Translations under genes and position numbers: made by a program | The notes under the pieces: model-generated | What the model saw: only the letters and a program-made list of their open reading frames with translations | The model's database searches: none | What the model was told of the DNA's origin: nothing | Shown: positions 1 through 7,816 of the stretch, in pieces | Layout of the letters: each line of letters opens with the position of its first letter | How positions within the stretch are numbered: position 1 is the first letter of the stretch | Source of the DNA: Rufibacter sp. XAAS-G3-1 | Lineage (GTDB): Bacteria; Bacteroidota; Bacteroidia; Cytophagales; Hymenobacteraceae | Assembly: GCF_013623775.1 (NCBI RefSeq) | Contig: NZ_JABFAM010000004.1 | Span: 124,001 to 188,000 of the forward strand | Length of the DNA stretch: 64,000 nucleotides | Reading direction: 5' to 3'

Positions 1-2659
1 AATCATCAATGATGCCATCATTGTTTAAGTCAACATACTTTATGTCGCCAGGCATTACCTGCGCTATAAACCGTTGCTGCGCAACACCCTCCTTTAAAGC
101 ATATTGCTTATTACCGTTAGAACCCGTAGTCACGTCAAAGTCGTTTTCTTCAAATAGGCGTTCTGCAATGAGCATTCCTTCCACAGCGCCTAGCCGGGTA
201 CCGGTTCTATTCATCCAATCGTGCGCCTTGGGCACTTCATCCATCTCAATCTGCTTGTTGCGGGCAAAGGTGAAGGTTCCTCTTCCAGAGAAAGACCAAT
301 TCCCTATGTCATGCCGCAGATCAATACTGCCGTCAAAACCCTTGTTGGTCACCTCCCCATAATTCAGCCAAGGTGATTGTCTGAAACCGGCCACGCCCGA
401 AATAGTCTGCCGAGTTAAGAGAATGTCTGTTCTGTGATTATTGAAGTAATCGGCCACCAGGTTCACCCTTCCGTTCCAGAGGCTTACATCTATCCCTACG
501 TTCCGCTTCATTTCTATTTCCCAAGAAAGGAAAGGAGAAGCAAACCGGCCTTCATTCAACCCAACAATGCTGTTCAAGGCCCCGGTGCTTCCTATTCCAA
601 AACTGTAGGCGCCACCGTCTCCGAAGGTAGGACGGTACGGAAATCTGTTCGCATCACCCCCAAACACATCGTCATTACCGGTGCGGCCTATGGATCCACG
701 GATTTTAAGCATCTGAACGGTTGCTTTCAGCGCCTCTGGGAAGAAAGCCTCATTGGCTACATTCCAGGCTACCCCAACTGCGGGGAAGAACCCGAAGCGA
801 TATCCGGCTGCAAAGTTCTCACTTCCCGTAGACCCAAAGCTCGCCTCAATTGAATACCGGTTGTCATAGGCATAGATAGCCCTACCCGTAAAACCTTGCA
901 CCTTGAAGGCTAATGCCTGATTATGCTCTTGTCTGTCTTTTTGGTAATAAAGCAACAACCCGTTCACATCATGACGGCCAAACTGTCTTTTGTAATCCAA
1001 GGCAGACTCTAAATAGATTCTTCTGGTACCGGTGTTGCTTTCGCCAGGCTCCCCAAATTTTGTTCCCCTTTGAATTGGGGTAAGAATCAGGTTTCCATCT
1101 TTGTCTCTGCCGGTGGCATTGAAAGTATCTGGAGTTCTGTACCTAGTGCTTCTAAACTGTGCGTCTGAATCATAAGACACAGCCCCCCTTATTTTCAACC
1201 CACTGGTCAGGAAATCAAGCTTTTGTTCTAAATCTATTCTGCTTTGAATCATACTGCGCCATTCCTTGGCATAGCCAGACTCAACCACCGCAACATAAGG
1301 GCTGGTTTTGTTTCCGTTCCACTGGGGGTGCTGGCCTAACTCACCGGTAGAGTACCGGGCCGGGAAAAGGTGCGGGGGTATTCTGGAAATCCTCTCAAAG
1401 ATGTTACCGGAACTAAACCCTGGATAAGAGGTCATGACATACTGCCCGGCCAAGTCAACCCTCAAAAGCGTTGATTTAGTTACGTCAATATCAACGTTGC
1501 TTCTTAGATTATAACGCTTCAGCCCGGCGTCTTTGCTGAACTCGGGGTTTACCTGGTAATAACCAGACTCCTGGAAATAGGCCCCTGAAGTGAAGAAACG
1601 GAAACGCTCACTGCCTCCCCTAAAGTTTAAGGTATGCCTGGTGTTCCAGGTATGGTCACGCATGACAATGTCCCACCAGTTGCTGTTGGGGTAGAGATCC
1701 GGATCTTCCCCAGATCTGTATTTCTCCAGGATGTCTTCGCTATACGCTGGGCTGCCGCCCTCATTTACCAGCGCCTCGTTGTAAAGCCGCAGGTAATCAT
1801 AAGAGTTTGCGTATTGGGGAACACGCGTTGGGGTCTGGATACTTGTTTCACCACGGTAGGTGACTCTGGTTTTCTGCACCTTTCCTCGCTTGGAGGTAAT
1901 CAGGACTACGCCGTTGGCACCCTCTGCACCATAGATGGCCGTGGCAGAGGCGTCTTTCAGAATGGTAAGGGTTTCAATCTCATCTGGCTCTATGTCACTT
2001 ATGTTCCTGGGAACGCCGTCAACCAAAATCAAGGCACCGTTGCTCCCGCTAAAGGTAGACAAGCCCCTAATGTAAAACTCGGCGTTATCATAGCCCGGTT
2101 CCCCGTTACGCGAAACCGCAATAACCCCAGCTATTTGTCCTGCCAGGTTATTGGTAAGGTTTCGGTTGGGCATGCGCAGCTGCTCGCCTGTAACGGTCGC
2201 CACTGATGACACCATGCTTTCTTTCTTCTGCGTACCGAAACCAACCACTACCACCTCATCAATGTTGGCTGCCTTGTCAGGCTTCAAAGAGAAAGTTCTG
2301 TCGCGTTCCGTTCCGGCGGCTACCTCCATAGGCTCGTACCCCAGGTAACTGATCACCAGTACCGTCTGCGGGGTGGGCACTTCCAGCACGAATTTACCAT
2401 CCACGTCAGTGGAGGAACCATTGGTAGTCCCCTTCAGGATGACCGTGGCACCCGGCAAAGGGGAATTTCGCTCATCTAATACCGTTCCCCTTAGCACATG
2501 TTGCGCCAGGGCATCAGATGAGGACAAGCAAATGGTTAGTAGTACTAAGCCCATGCACCTGAGTGAAAACTCAAGTAGCTTCACCCGGCAGGACAGACCG
2601 GTGAATGAGGTGCCCCGGCAACCATGGGCGTTGTCATAGTTTGTAGATGTATACTTCAT
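1..2659 (-). CDS. SusC/RagA-type TonB-dependent outer-membrane receptor (C-terminus cut by window edge)
   Basis: Imports oligosaccharides across the outer membrane with TonB energy, normally with a SusD lipoprotein. The minus-strand frame stays open from the ATG at 2657-2659 to base 1, giving about 886 residues without a stop; the last part of the barrel and any susD lie outside the window. Visible in order: a hydrophobic signal segment ending SSSDALAQ (about residues 36-53), a carboxypeptidase-regulatory-like domain (LRGTVLDERNSPLPGATV, then VISYLGYEP), the SusC plug entry VVVGFGTQKKES, the plug pieces YIRGLSTFSG and LILVDGVPRNISDIEP, and DASATAIYGAEGANGV, all hallmarks of the SusC family. 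Barrel strands follow. The start could be later (an internal Met at about residue 36), since the N-terminus before the signal segment is long. A pair of LacI-type operators lies about 400-450 bp upstream. The glycan specificity is inferred only from neighbouring enzymes. Confidence 0.93.
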   Translation of the reverse strand, partial: MKYTSTNYDNAHGCRGTSFTGLSCRVKLLEFSLRCMGLVLLTICLSSSDALAQHVLRGTVLDERNSPLPGATVILKGTTNGSSTDVDGKFVLEVPTPQTVLVISYLGYEPMEVAAGTERDRTFSLKPDKAANIDEVVVVGFGTQKKESMVSSVATVTGEQLRMPNRNLTNNLAGQIAGVIAVSRNGEPGYDNAEFYIRGLSTFSGSNGALILVDGVPRNISDIEPDEIETLTILKDASATAIYGAEGANGVVLITSKRGKVQKTRVTYRGETSIQTPTRVPQYANSYDYLRLYNEALVNEGGSPAYSEDILEKYRSGEDPDLYPNSNWWDIVMRDHTWNTRHTLNFRGGSERFRFFTSGAYFQESGYYQVNPEFSKDAGLKRYNLRSNVDIDVTKSTLLRVDLAGQYVMTSYPGFSSGNIFERISRIPPHLFPARYSTGELGQHPQWNGNKTSPYVAVVESGYAKEWRSMIQSRIDLEQKLDFLTSGLKIRGAVSYDSDAQFRSTRYRTPDTFNATGRDKDGNLILTPIQRGTKFGEPGESNTGTRRIYLESALDYKRQFGRHDVNGLLLYYQKDRQEHNQALAFKVQGFTGRAIYAYDNRYSIEASFGSTGSENFAAGYRFGFFPAVGVAWNVANEAFFPEALKATVQMLKIRGSIGRTGNDDVFGGDANRFPYRPTFGDGGAYSFGIGSTGALNSIVGLNEGRFASPFLSWEIEMKRNVGIDVSLWNGRVNLVADYFNNHRTDILLTRQTISGVAGFRQSPWLNYGEVTNKGFDGSIDLRHDIGNWSFSGRGTFTFARNKQIEMDEVPKAHDWMNRTGTRLGAVEGMLIAERLFEENDFDVTTGSNGNKQYALKEGVAQQRFIAQVMPGDIKYVDLNNDGIIDD

Positions 2660-3062
2660 ACAGAAACTTATTATTGGTTTGGTTGTATTCACCGCATGAA
2701 TACCCGAAGGGTATTTCTTAAATGATTCTCTTTGCCTCACTTTCACATGACCAAAGGCTTGGTTTGGGGCAGCATTCCTTTTCTGAACCTTACACAATCT
2801 CCAAAATTTCACCGCCCTGTTGCCAGCCTATCTTTTAAGGGCTTTACCAGCTTGTCACCAACTAAAGCATGTATCAATGACCAACTTACAAAGGGGAGTT
2901 TTCAGGCATGCTCACTGGTACATTTACAATCTTTGCTGTTCTCTTTGAAGAAAATAGGACTTAGTGAAAAACTAGTAAAACCAGGGTCTATTGGAATAAA
3001 ATATTATATTTTCCGGATTTGATTTAAAGGTAAATTTTAGATTTTATAAAAACAAAAAAATG

Positions 3063-3078
3063 TGTGCTCGAAAACACA
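3063..3078. promoter_or_regulatory. LacI-type operator-like palindrome, susC-distal pair, copy 1
   Basis: TGTGCTCGAAAACACA, an imperfect palindrome around a central CG, the pattern typical of LacI-family operators. Its centre is 31 bp from the centre of the next copy, close to three helical turns, so two dimers would lie on the same DNA face. The same pair with the same spacing occurs upstream of the GH3 gene. The regulator is not encoded in the window; the family assignment is inferred from site shape. Confidence 0.6.
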
Positions 3079-3093
3079 AATTCTTAAAACTTT

Positions 3094-3107
3094 TGTGCTC
3101 GAGCACT
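3094..3107. promoter_or_regulatory. LacI-type operator-like palindrome, susC-distal pair, copy 2
   Basis: TGTGCTCGAGCACT; bases 3095-3106 (GTGCTCGAGCAC) are a perfect 12-bp palindrome with central CG. It is the best copy of the motif in the window. It lies about 435 bp upstream of the susC start codon, so the true promoter may be far from the gene, or the start codon or leader may be unusual. Confidence 0.65.
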
Positions 3108-3319
3108 CAATTCACTTATTTTTATGTTTGCAGGGGCAGGAATATAAGCTTTCAAGCAACAACAGGGACTTTGCTAAGAGTTGAGTTGAATTTTTGACTG
3201 GAAAGCGAAATTGGCAAGAATCACCTGATTTATGCGTTTTAGACGAACTATCCTGCTACATGCGTAAACCCACCCCTCCCAGGCTCACCCTGTAGGGAAA
3301 AACAAGAAATGCTTTCGCT

Positions 3320-3365
3320 GAAGCGTTTTGGGGTCGTTTTCCGCAAAATGGCCCCAAAACGCTTC
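3320..3365. repeat. Dispersed palindrome, copy 1
   Basis: 46-nt inverted repeat: arms GAAGCGTTTTGGGG and CCCCAAAACGCTTC enclose a TTTT/AAAA core. Member of the window-wide family with core (G)CGTTTTnGGGCTGTTTT, about 4 nt of loop, and the complement. The copy stands alone, not directly after a stop codon. Confidence 0.85.
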
Positions 3366-3376
3366 AACCGCTCTTT

Positions 3377-3496
3377 CGGAGTTCCACTCCGGAAGCTGGC
3401 TGCCGGGGAGTTCTACTCCCCTTCTCCTGCAACACCTGCCTGTGGTTCCCGGCGGAGTAGAACTCCGCAGCAGACAGGTTCGGGAGTAGAACTCCC
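3377..3496. repeat. Array of four small GGAGTnnnnACTCC hairpins
   Basis: Four palindromes in 120 bp: 3377-3391 (CGGAGTTCCACTCCG), 3405-3421 (GGGGAGTTCTACTCCCC), 3452-3468 (GCGGAGTAGAACTCCGC) and 3482-3496 (GGGAGTAGAACTCCC). The last two are the reverse complement form of the second, so the array is itself organised as an inverted set. Outer base pairs vary in compensated fashion. No function known to me. Confidence 0.8.
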
Positions 3497-3507
3497 AAAC
3501 AGCTAGA

Positions 3508-3543
3508 TTTTAGGCCTGTTTTCATAAAAGCAGCCTAAAAACG
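3508..3543. repeat. Dispersed palindrome, copy 2
   Basis: Arms TTTTAGGCCTGTTTT and AAAAGCAGCCTAAAA around CAT(A); belongs to the same family as the copy at 3320. It directly follows the hairpin array. Confidence 0.7.
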
Positions 3544-3591
3544 AGGCACAAGCGAGCCTTGCGGCAGTGTACAAATAAACCTAAACTCCTT

Positions 3592-3700
3592 GTTTCTGGC
3601 CTATTTTCATAAAAGTAGCCCCAAAACGACGGCCCAGGCGGACGCTTGCGCCAGAGGAACTGCTTTAAAGCTTGTTAATGAAAAGCCCTGAACAGGCTCT
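3592..3700. repeat. Palindrome-headed repeat of about 110 bp (type S), copy 1
   Basis: Begins with a family palindrome (TGGCCTATTTTCATAAAAGTAGCC region, 3598-3629), continues with the CGGACGCTTGCGCCAGAGGAA segment and ends with GAACAGGCTCT, the inverse of the AGAGCCTGTT end seen in related copies. A close relative lies at 43333-43440 inside the ribosomal protein cluster and a more diverged one at 43551-43665. Looks like a small non-autonomous mobile element. Confidence 0.6.
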
Positions 3701-3730
3701 TGCATAGAGATACATGCAAGTCAACCTATG

Positions 3731-4720
3731 CTATGCGGCTGTGTTCGGTTTATAGCTGTAATTTTTACTTTTCTGAACTTCCTTTTTGGCAACCTTTCTT
3801 AAATATTTCGCAAAATCAGCAGGAACTTCCTGGGGAACGAAATCAAGGGAGGAAGGTGATTCGTTGAACAGGACTGAATACCAGATCAAAGAACCTAGAT
3901 ACTCACCCGCCTGATTGGCGTGGTTGGGGTCGAAATTCAGGTTTTTGCCTTGCCACAGGTAACCCACATGCAAAGAGTTCTTTTGGTTAGGCAAGTTGGG
4001 CTTCACAGGCTTCGCGAAGTCATAGGCCAGGTTTTCTGGCCTATAGGCCCATTTCCCGCTGGAACTTACCTGCCAGAAGGCATCGCCCACGGGAAACAAC
4101 CGCACGCCCAGCTCCTGGGCTATGGTGTGGTAATTGGCGCGTGACTTTTCCCACATCTCTTTTTCGGTTTTTGCCCGGTCAGTTTTGTTCACGAACCCGA
4201 AGCCTTTGGCATCTGTTCTGTAGGCCCAGGTTTGGTGTAAAATCACCTCGGCGTTTGGCTGCAGCTTTTTTATGTAGTTGTACAGGTTGGTGGCATAGGG
4301 CTGGAAGGTTTCCAGAAAGGTGGTGTTGAGGGAATTCTGCTGAATGGTCACCACATCCCATTCGCCTTCAGACAGCAGCATTTTCAATGACTTGCCCGCG
4401 TACTGCCTGCCTTTGGGATCCTGGGGGTTTGCCTCATACGCTTCCACAATCTCCCAATGCCGTTGCAGGGAGCAGCCGCCCAATTCGGCCCGGCCGATGA
4501 GTAGATCATGGCCTTTTTCTTTGGCCAGCTGCGGCAAGAACTTTGAGGCGTTCTGCGAGAAGCTGTTCCCAATGATAAACAACCTGACTTTTTTGCTTTT
4601 CGTCTTTTGCTCTCCAAACCCTACCTTGGCCGTAGGCAGCGCAAGAACACCACCTGCCTGGAAGATGAAGACGGAAATAAAAAAGAAAATCCGGAGGGGA
4701 AGCATGGGGTTGAATTTCAT
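3731..4720 (-). CDS. DUF4886-type SGNH hydrolase-like secreted protein
   Basis: Predicted extracytoplasmic hydrolase-like protein of about 329 residues. The start at 4718-4720 (MKFNPMLPLR) is preferred over an in-frame ATG at 4777 because it puts a clean signal peptide (RIFFFISVFIFQAGGVLA) at the N-terminus. After it come RLFIIGNSFSQNASKFLPQLA, containing the GNSFS block where SGNH esterases carry the nucleophile Ser, then AELGGCSLQRHWE, WDVVTIQQNS, VILHQTWAYRTDA and a late DPNHANQAGEYLGSL with the His typical of the family's last block. This pattern is that of DUF4886 proteins, whose chemistry is mostly unproven; deacetylation or esterase action on the glycan is inference. It lies between susC and the lyase, all on the minus strand. 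No promoter identified. Confidence 0.8.
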   Translation of the reverse strand: MKFNPMLPLRIFFFISVFIFQAGGVLALPTAKVGFGEQKTKSKKVRLFIIGNSFSQNASKFLPQLAKEKGHDLLIGRAELGGCSLQRHWEIVEAYEANPQDPKGRQYAGKSLKMLLSEGEWDVVTIQQNSLNTTFLETFQPYATNLYNYIKKLQPNAEVILHQTWAYRTDAKGFGFVNKTDRAKTEKEMWEKSRANYHTIAQELGVRLFPVGDAFWQVSSSGKWAYRPENLAYDFAKPVKPNLPNQKNSLHVGYLWQGKNLNFDPNHANQAGEYLGSLIWYSVLFNESPSSLDFVPQEVPADFAKYLRKVAKKEVQKSKNYSYKPNTAA

Positions 4721-4786
4721 CTGCTCTTTCGTTTTATGTTGTATAATGGCTATTGAAAGTATAACTGGCGTTCTCATCCGCCGGAG

Positions 4787-4827
4787 TCTGTTTTAAGGCT
4801 ATTTATGAAAAAACAAGCCCAAAACGC
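4787..4827. repeat. Dispersed palindrome, degenerate copy
   Basis: CTGTTTTAAGGCT and AGCCCAAAACG segments around an A-rich middle; a weaker member of the palindrome family, in the spacer between the lyase and the DUF4886 gene. Confidence 0.5.
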
Positions 4828-4972
4828 CTTCTTCTGTTTTCCTTGAGGGCTCGCGCAGCAATCTTAACGGGAGGCTGCACCCCTCTGCAAACCACGCCAG
4901 CCCAAAATTCCAAAGGCAGGCCTAACTTACTCATTCAATCTGATACCACCAGCTTTGGCAGAAGCCCCGTGC

Positions 4973-6895
4973 TTATTTTATAGGCCAGTTCTTGAGGGCA
5001 AGTTGCTCTATTCCGGCTGAGATGGAAGCATTTTCAGGAACCAGCAGCACTGTAAGGGCTGAGGTGGCGCTAGGGGGCAAATCAGTTTCAAAACCAACCA
5101 CCACCGTGCCGGGGTTTGCGGCGTCATAGTCTTGTATTGGCGCTGTAGACCATGTCTTAAAGTTAATCTTGGCGGGGCCGAAGGCAGTTAGCGTGAGCTT
5201 CTTCCCGTTCTGGGTAAGTTCAGCCGTGCCGTCTGCCAGGATTTTCACTTGCGCAGGAGTCACCATAGACCAACGTATTTTCGTTTTTTTCTGGCCGGTG
5301 GCAATTTCGTCCCGCACCACCACATACTTCCCCTCTAAGATGGCCACTCCTCTGCTTGCCGAGGAGACACTATCTTTGTAGATCTCTGTCAGGTTGGTAA
5401 CGGCGCTTAAAAAAGAGGGCTTGTCTGAGTATTGGACAATGGGGGCAAAGCCTTTCACCTGCTGTAGGCTATTGTTCACGGCAAGGGTGTTATGGAAAAG
5501 GTTGTTGTGCCGCAACACCTTCCACCGCTGCCCATTCTGTTTATAGTCCCACAGGGCTACTCCCTTTGCTTCCAAGGAGGTATAATCCTGCATGCCCAAG
5601 TCCATGGCCCACCGTTCATTGTTGGCATCCATCACAAACGAACCCACATCCATCTGGGCATGGCTGGCAGAGGGGCTTCCTCCTTTAAAGCCCACGTAAA
5701 TGGCGTTTTTATCTGTCCAGGAACTGCGCATGAGCGCCACGGGCATCACACCGTGCCCCACCCAAATGAATTCCTTGGGCTCCTGCACTTTTCTGGTGGT
5801 AGCACCGGCGCCCCAAACCATGGCCAGGGGTAGCATCCTGTTCTTTGTCAATGACACACCACTCTCCAGGTATTGCTTCTCGGTGAACAGCAATGACAGG
5901 TTGTTCTGGCGTTTTGCCAGCCAAAACATGGCCGGGCTTAACTCGGTACTCTCTGTTCCGTCAGAAAAGTTAAAGCTTTTGCCGGTGGGGCCCACCATGT
6001 GCTGAAGAAAGTCACCGGTGCTTAGGAAGCCGGGCAAAGCCGAAAGCTGGAAATCTGTTCCATATGCTTTTTCCAGGGCATCTATGAGCAACACATTGAA
6101 GGTGGTGCCATAGCCCCAATAGGAGTACCCTTCTGGGTAAGCCCCGGAGGGCGCATAGCTCTGCATGGCCAAAGGAAGCGATTTTACTGCCCGTTGGATA
6201 ATCTTTTCAGCCAGGTCTGGCTGGTCTTCATATACCGCCAAAGCCCCGAACACCATGCCGGCGTTGCACACCTGGTTCCAGTTGCTGCTGCGTTGCAACC
6301 AAGAGTTGTTTCCTGGCTTTAGGGAAGGCTCCAGCCCTTTGGTGAGCAGGGCGTTCTTCACAGACGCTTTGGTTTGGGGCGAAAGGTGATGGTGCAGCCA
6401 GTCATACCCAATGGCAACGGCCAGGGTCATCTCCGCTACATCCAGAAAGTGACCCGGATTCCAATCCGGGAAGTTGGCTAGGGCCAGAAGCTCTGTTTCT
6501 GCTCTTTTCAGGTATTTCTCTTCTTGGGTCAGGCGGTAAGCGTAAGAGAGAAATAAAATCCTTTTTATGCCTTCGCGCGAGACGGAAAGCAGCCGGATAC
6601 CCGTCAATTCCCGCCGAAGCGGCTTCTTCCCAATCATTGCAGCACTTTCTTCCAGAATGCTCTCATGCACCTTCTTCCAGGCTTTGTCTGCCTTGATGGT
6701 GTTTTGAATGGCCTTTTCCCCGCCCTTCAACAACAGAAGCCGAGGGTGCGACGGCATCTGCCTCGCTTTTGGGGCGCTTACGACCTGGGCCACGCCCTGC
6801 GCATGCACCGCCAGCCATAAGGCTAACAGCACCAGTATTGAGACACCTGCTGGCCTCTGTCGTTCAGACTTATAAGACGAAATGTTTCCAATCAT
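4973..6895 (-). CDS. Heparinase II/III-type polysaccharide lyase
   Basis: Likely secreted or periplasmic lyase of about 641 residues that cleaves a uronic-acid polysaccharide by beta-elimination, leaving a 4,5-unsaturated uronyl end. The start at 6893-6895 (MIGNISSYKSERQRP) is chosen because it gives a signal peptide (GVSILVLLALWLAVHAQGVAQ); an in-frame Met lies 26 codons upstream. The N-terminal half is helical toroid-like (YAYRLTQEEKYLKRAETELLALANFPDWNPGHFLDVAEM, read in parts; SSNWNQVCNAGM; PEGYSYWGYGT). The C-terminal half has the Heparinase II/III signature HAQMDVGSFVMDANNERWAMDLG (in two parts) followed by a beta-sheet domain with HNTLAVNNSLQ. Known members act on heparin, alginate or related uronans; the exact PL family cannot be named from reading alone. 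The nearby GH88 gene fits as the next step. Confidence 0.85.
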   Translation of the reverse strand: MIGNISSYKSERQRPAGVSILVLLALWLAVHAQGVAQVVSAPKARQMPSHPRLLLLKGGEKAIQNTIKADKAWKKVHESILEESAAMIGKKPLRRELTGIRLLSVSREGIKRILFLSYAYRLTQEEKYLKRAETELLALANFPDWNPGHFLDVAEMTLAVAIGYDWLHHHLSPQTKASVKNALLTKGLEPSLKPGNNSWLQRSSNWNQVCNAGMVFGALAVYEDQPDLAEKIIQRAVKSLPLAMQSYAPSGAYPEGYSYWGYGTTFNVLLIDALEKAYGTDFQLSALPGFLSTGDFLQHMVGPTGKSFNFSDGTESTELSPAMFWLAKRQNNLSLLFTEKQYLESGVSLTKNRMLPLAMVWGAGATTRKVQEPKEFIWVGHGVMPVALMRSSWTDKNAIYVGFKGGSPSASHAQMDVGSFVMDANNERWAMDLGMQDYTSLEAKGVALWDYKQNGQRWKVLRHNNLFHNTLAVNNSLQQVKGFAPIVQYSDKPSFLSAVTNLTEIYKDSVSSASRGVAILEGKYVVVRDEIATGQKKTKIRWSMVTPAQVKILADGTAELTQNGKKLTLTAFGPAKINFKTWSTAPIQDYDAANPGTVVVGFETDLPPSATSALTVLLVPENASISAGIEQLALKNWPIK

Positions 6896-7009
6896 GCCGC
6901 TATTCAATATCAATGCGAAAAATACATTTTCTTTTATCAAACTGGCTTTCTCCCGTTTGCAGCCTTGCCACACCGGTCGCCACTACTTCATCCTTCGCCA
7001 TTACCACCT

Positions 7010-7051
7010 TTGTTTTGGGCCAGATTTAACAAAAACAGGCCTAAAACAGGC
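7010..7051. repeat. Dispersed palindrome, copy 3
   Basis: TTGTTTTGGGCC and GGCCTAAAACAGG-type arms around a TTTAACAAAAA centre; family member in the spacer between the CBM9-like gene and the lyase gene. Confidence 0.65.
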
Positions 7052-7159
7052 GGTGAGCCAGGCTAGCAGGTTTGCTGCGGATTTCACCAACGGGCCAGCC
7101 CCCAGGTGGAGAAAGCCCAGACCTCTTCAGTACAGTCAGCCCAGGTTGTAAAGCCGCTT

Positions 7160-7810
7160 CTACAGCAGTTGCAATTCCCCGAAGAATTCTGGCAGATGAA
7201 AGTTGGGTTCCTCTGCCTCAATGTAACTCCAGCTTAGGTAATGCGGAGTAGGCAAATCATCACCGCATTTATAGAAATTCACCCGGCACCATTGCTCTTT
7301 CAAGGTGTTAAAACTATTAAAGCAGAAGGTGGATATGGGAATAATGAGCGTTAACTCCCATTTCACTTCGGGCTCCCTCCCTGGCGTTTGCACTACCCTT
7401 AGGGAGGCAAACCGCTTAATCTTTTTGGTTACTTCTTCTGGCAAAGTCACCCGCCCCTCCCTATTGGAGCCGTACCCAATGGTACAGGTGCCCAAACAAT
7501 TAAATTCCAGGTTGTAATATGACTTGTCTTGGTTAAAGGAGATGAAAAACTCTACGCAACTGTCTTTGTACACCGGGTCAGTGTCCCGGCGGTATACCGC
7601 CCTCACTGATTTTTCCAGCACATAGAATTTAATAAAAAGGCAATCGTGGTTATGGGCCACGGCGAATTTCACAGAGGGCTTATCTTTAAACTCATGCCAG
7701 GGAGTAACGCTGATGGAGATTTTGTCCAGGGCATTCAATGCGTCAGAAACCTGGTGAATGGCACTATCCTCATGTAGGGTGGCTATGTACGGCACTGCTA
7801 TCTTTTGCAT
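7160..7810 (-). CDS. Carbohydrate-binding family 9-like protein
   Basis: 216-residue protein resembling the carbohydrate-binding module 9-like beta-sandwich family: the hallmark run is FAVAHNHDCLFIKFYVLE, then YRRDTDPVYKDSCVEFFISFN with the aromatic and acidic residues typical of these domains, YYNLEFNCLGTCTIGYG, WELTLIIPIS and LSWSYIEAEEPNFHLPEFFGEL. No signal peptide is visible (MQKIAVPYIATLHEDS), so it is probably cytoplasmic unless the start is misplaced. It is the last gene of a tight minus-strand operon, only 6 bp after the nahK-like gene, so a role linked to hexosamine metabolism is inferred. Such proteins are common in Bacteroidota glycan loci, but their exact function is not established. 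Confidence 0.78.
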   Translation of the reverse strand: MQKIAVPYIATLHEDSAIHQVSDALNALDKISISVTPWHEFKDKPSVKFAVAHNHDCLFIKFYVLEKSVRAVYRRDTDPVYKDSCVEFFISFNQDKSYYNLEFNCLGTCTIGYGSNREGRVTLPEEVTKKIKRFASLRVVQTPGREPEVKWELTLIIPISTFCFNSFNTLKEQWCRVNFYKCGDDLPTPHYLSWSYIEAEEPNFHLPEFFGELQLL

Positions 7811-7816
7811 AAGAGG

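Larger units (their letters stand above)
2660..3730. other. Intergenic region upstream of susC: regulatory sites and repeats
   Basis: No convincing gene here. The part next to susC (2660-3060) is AT-rich and probably forms a long 5' leader or promoter region; I found no clean TAnnTTTG box. It is followed by a pair of operator-like palindromes (3063-3107), then from 3300 to 3720 a dense run of hairpins and dispersed repeats listed separately, ending in a small dyad CTTGCAT/ATGCAAG at about 3699-3720. Short open frames here have no recognisable domain. Confidence 0.7.

Noticed and set aside
434-853. Plus-strand open frames across 1-2659
   Set aside because: They run opposite to a continuous SusC-family coding frame with clear motifs; they are shadows.
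2732-3022. 96-codon plus-strand frame upstream of susC
   Set aside because: No recognisable domain, no promoter or start signal, and AT-rich leader-like sequence; not supported as a gene.
3377-3496. Possible CRISPR-like array
   Set aside because: The repeated units are palindromes in both orientations with irregular spacing and no constant direct repeat/spacer pattern; no cas genes in the window.
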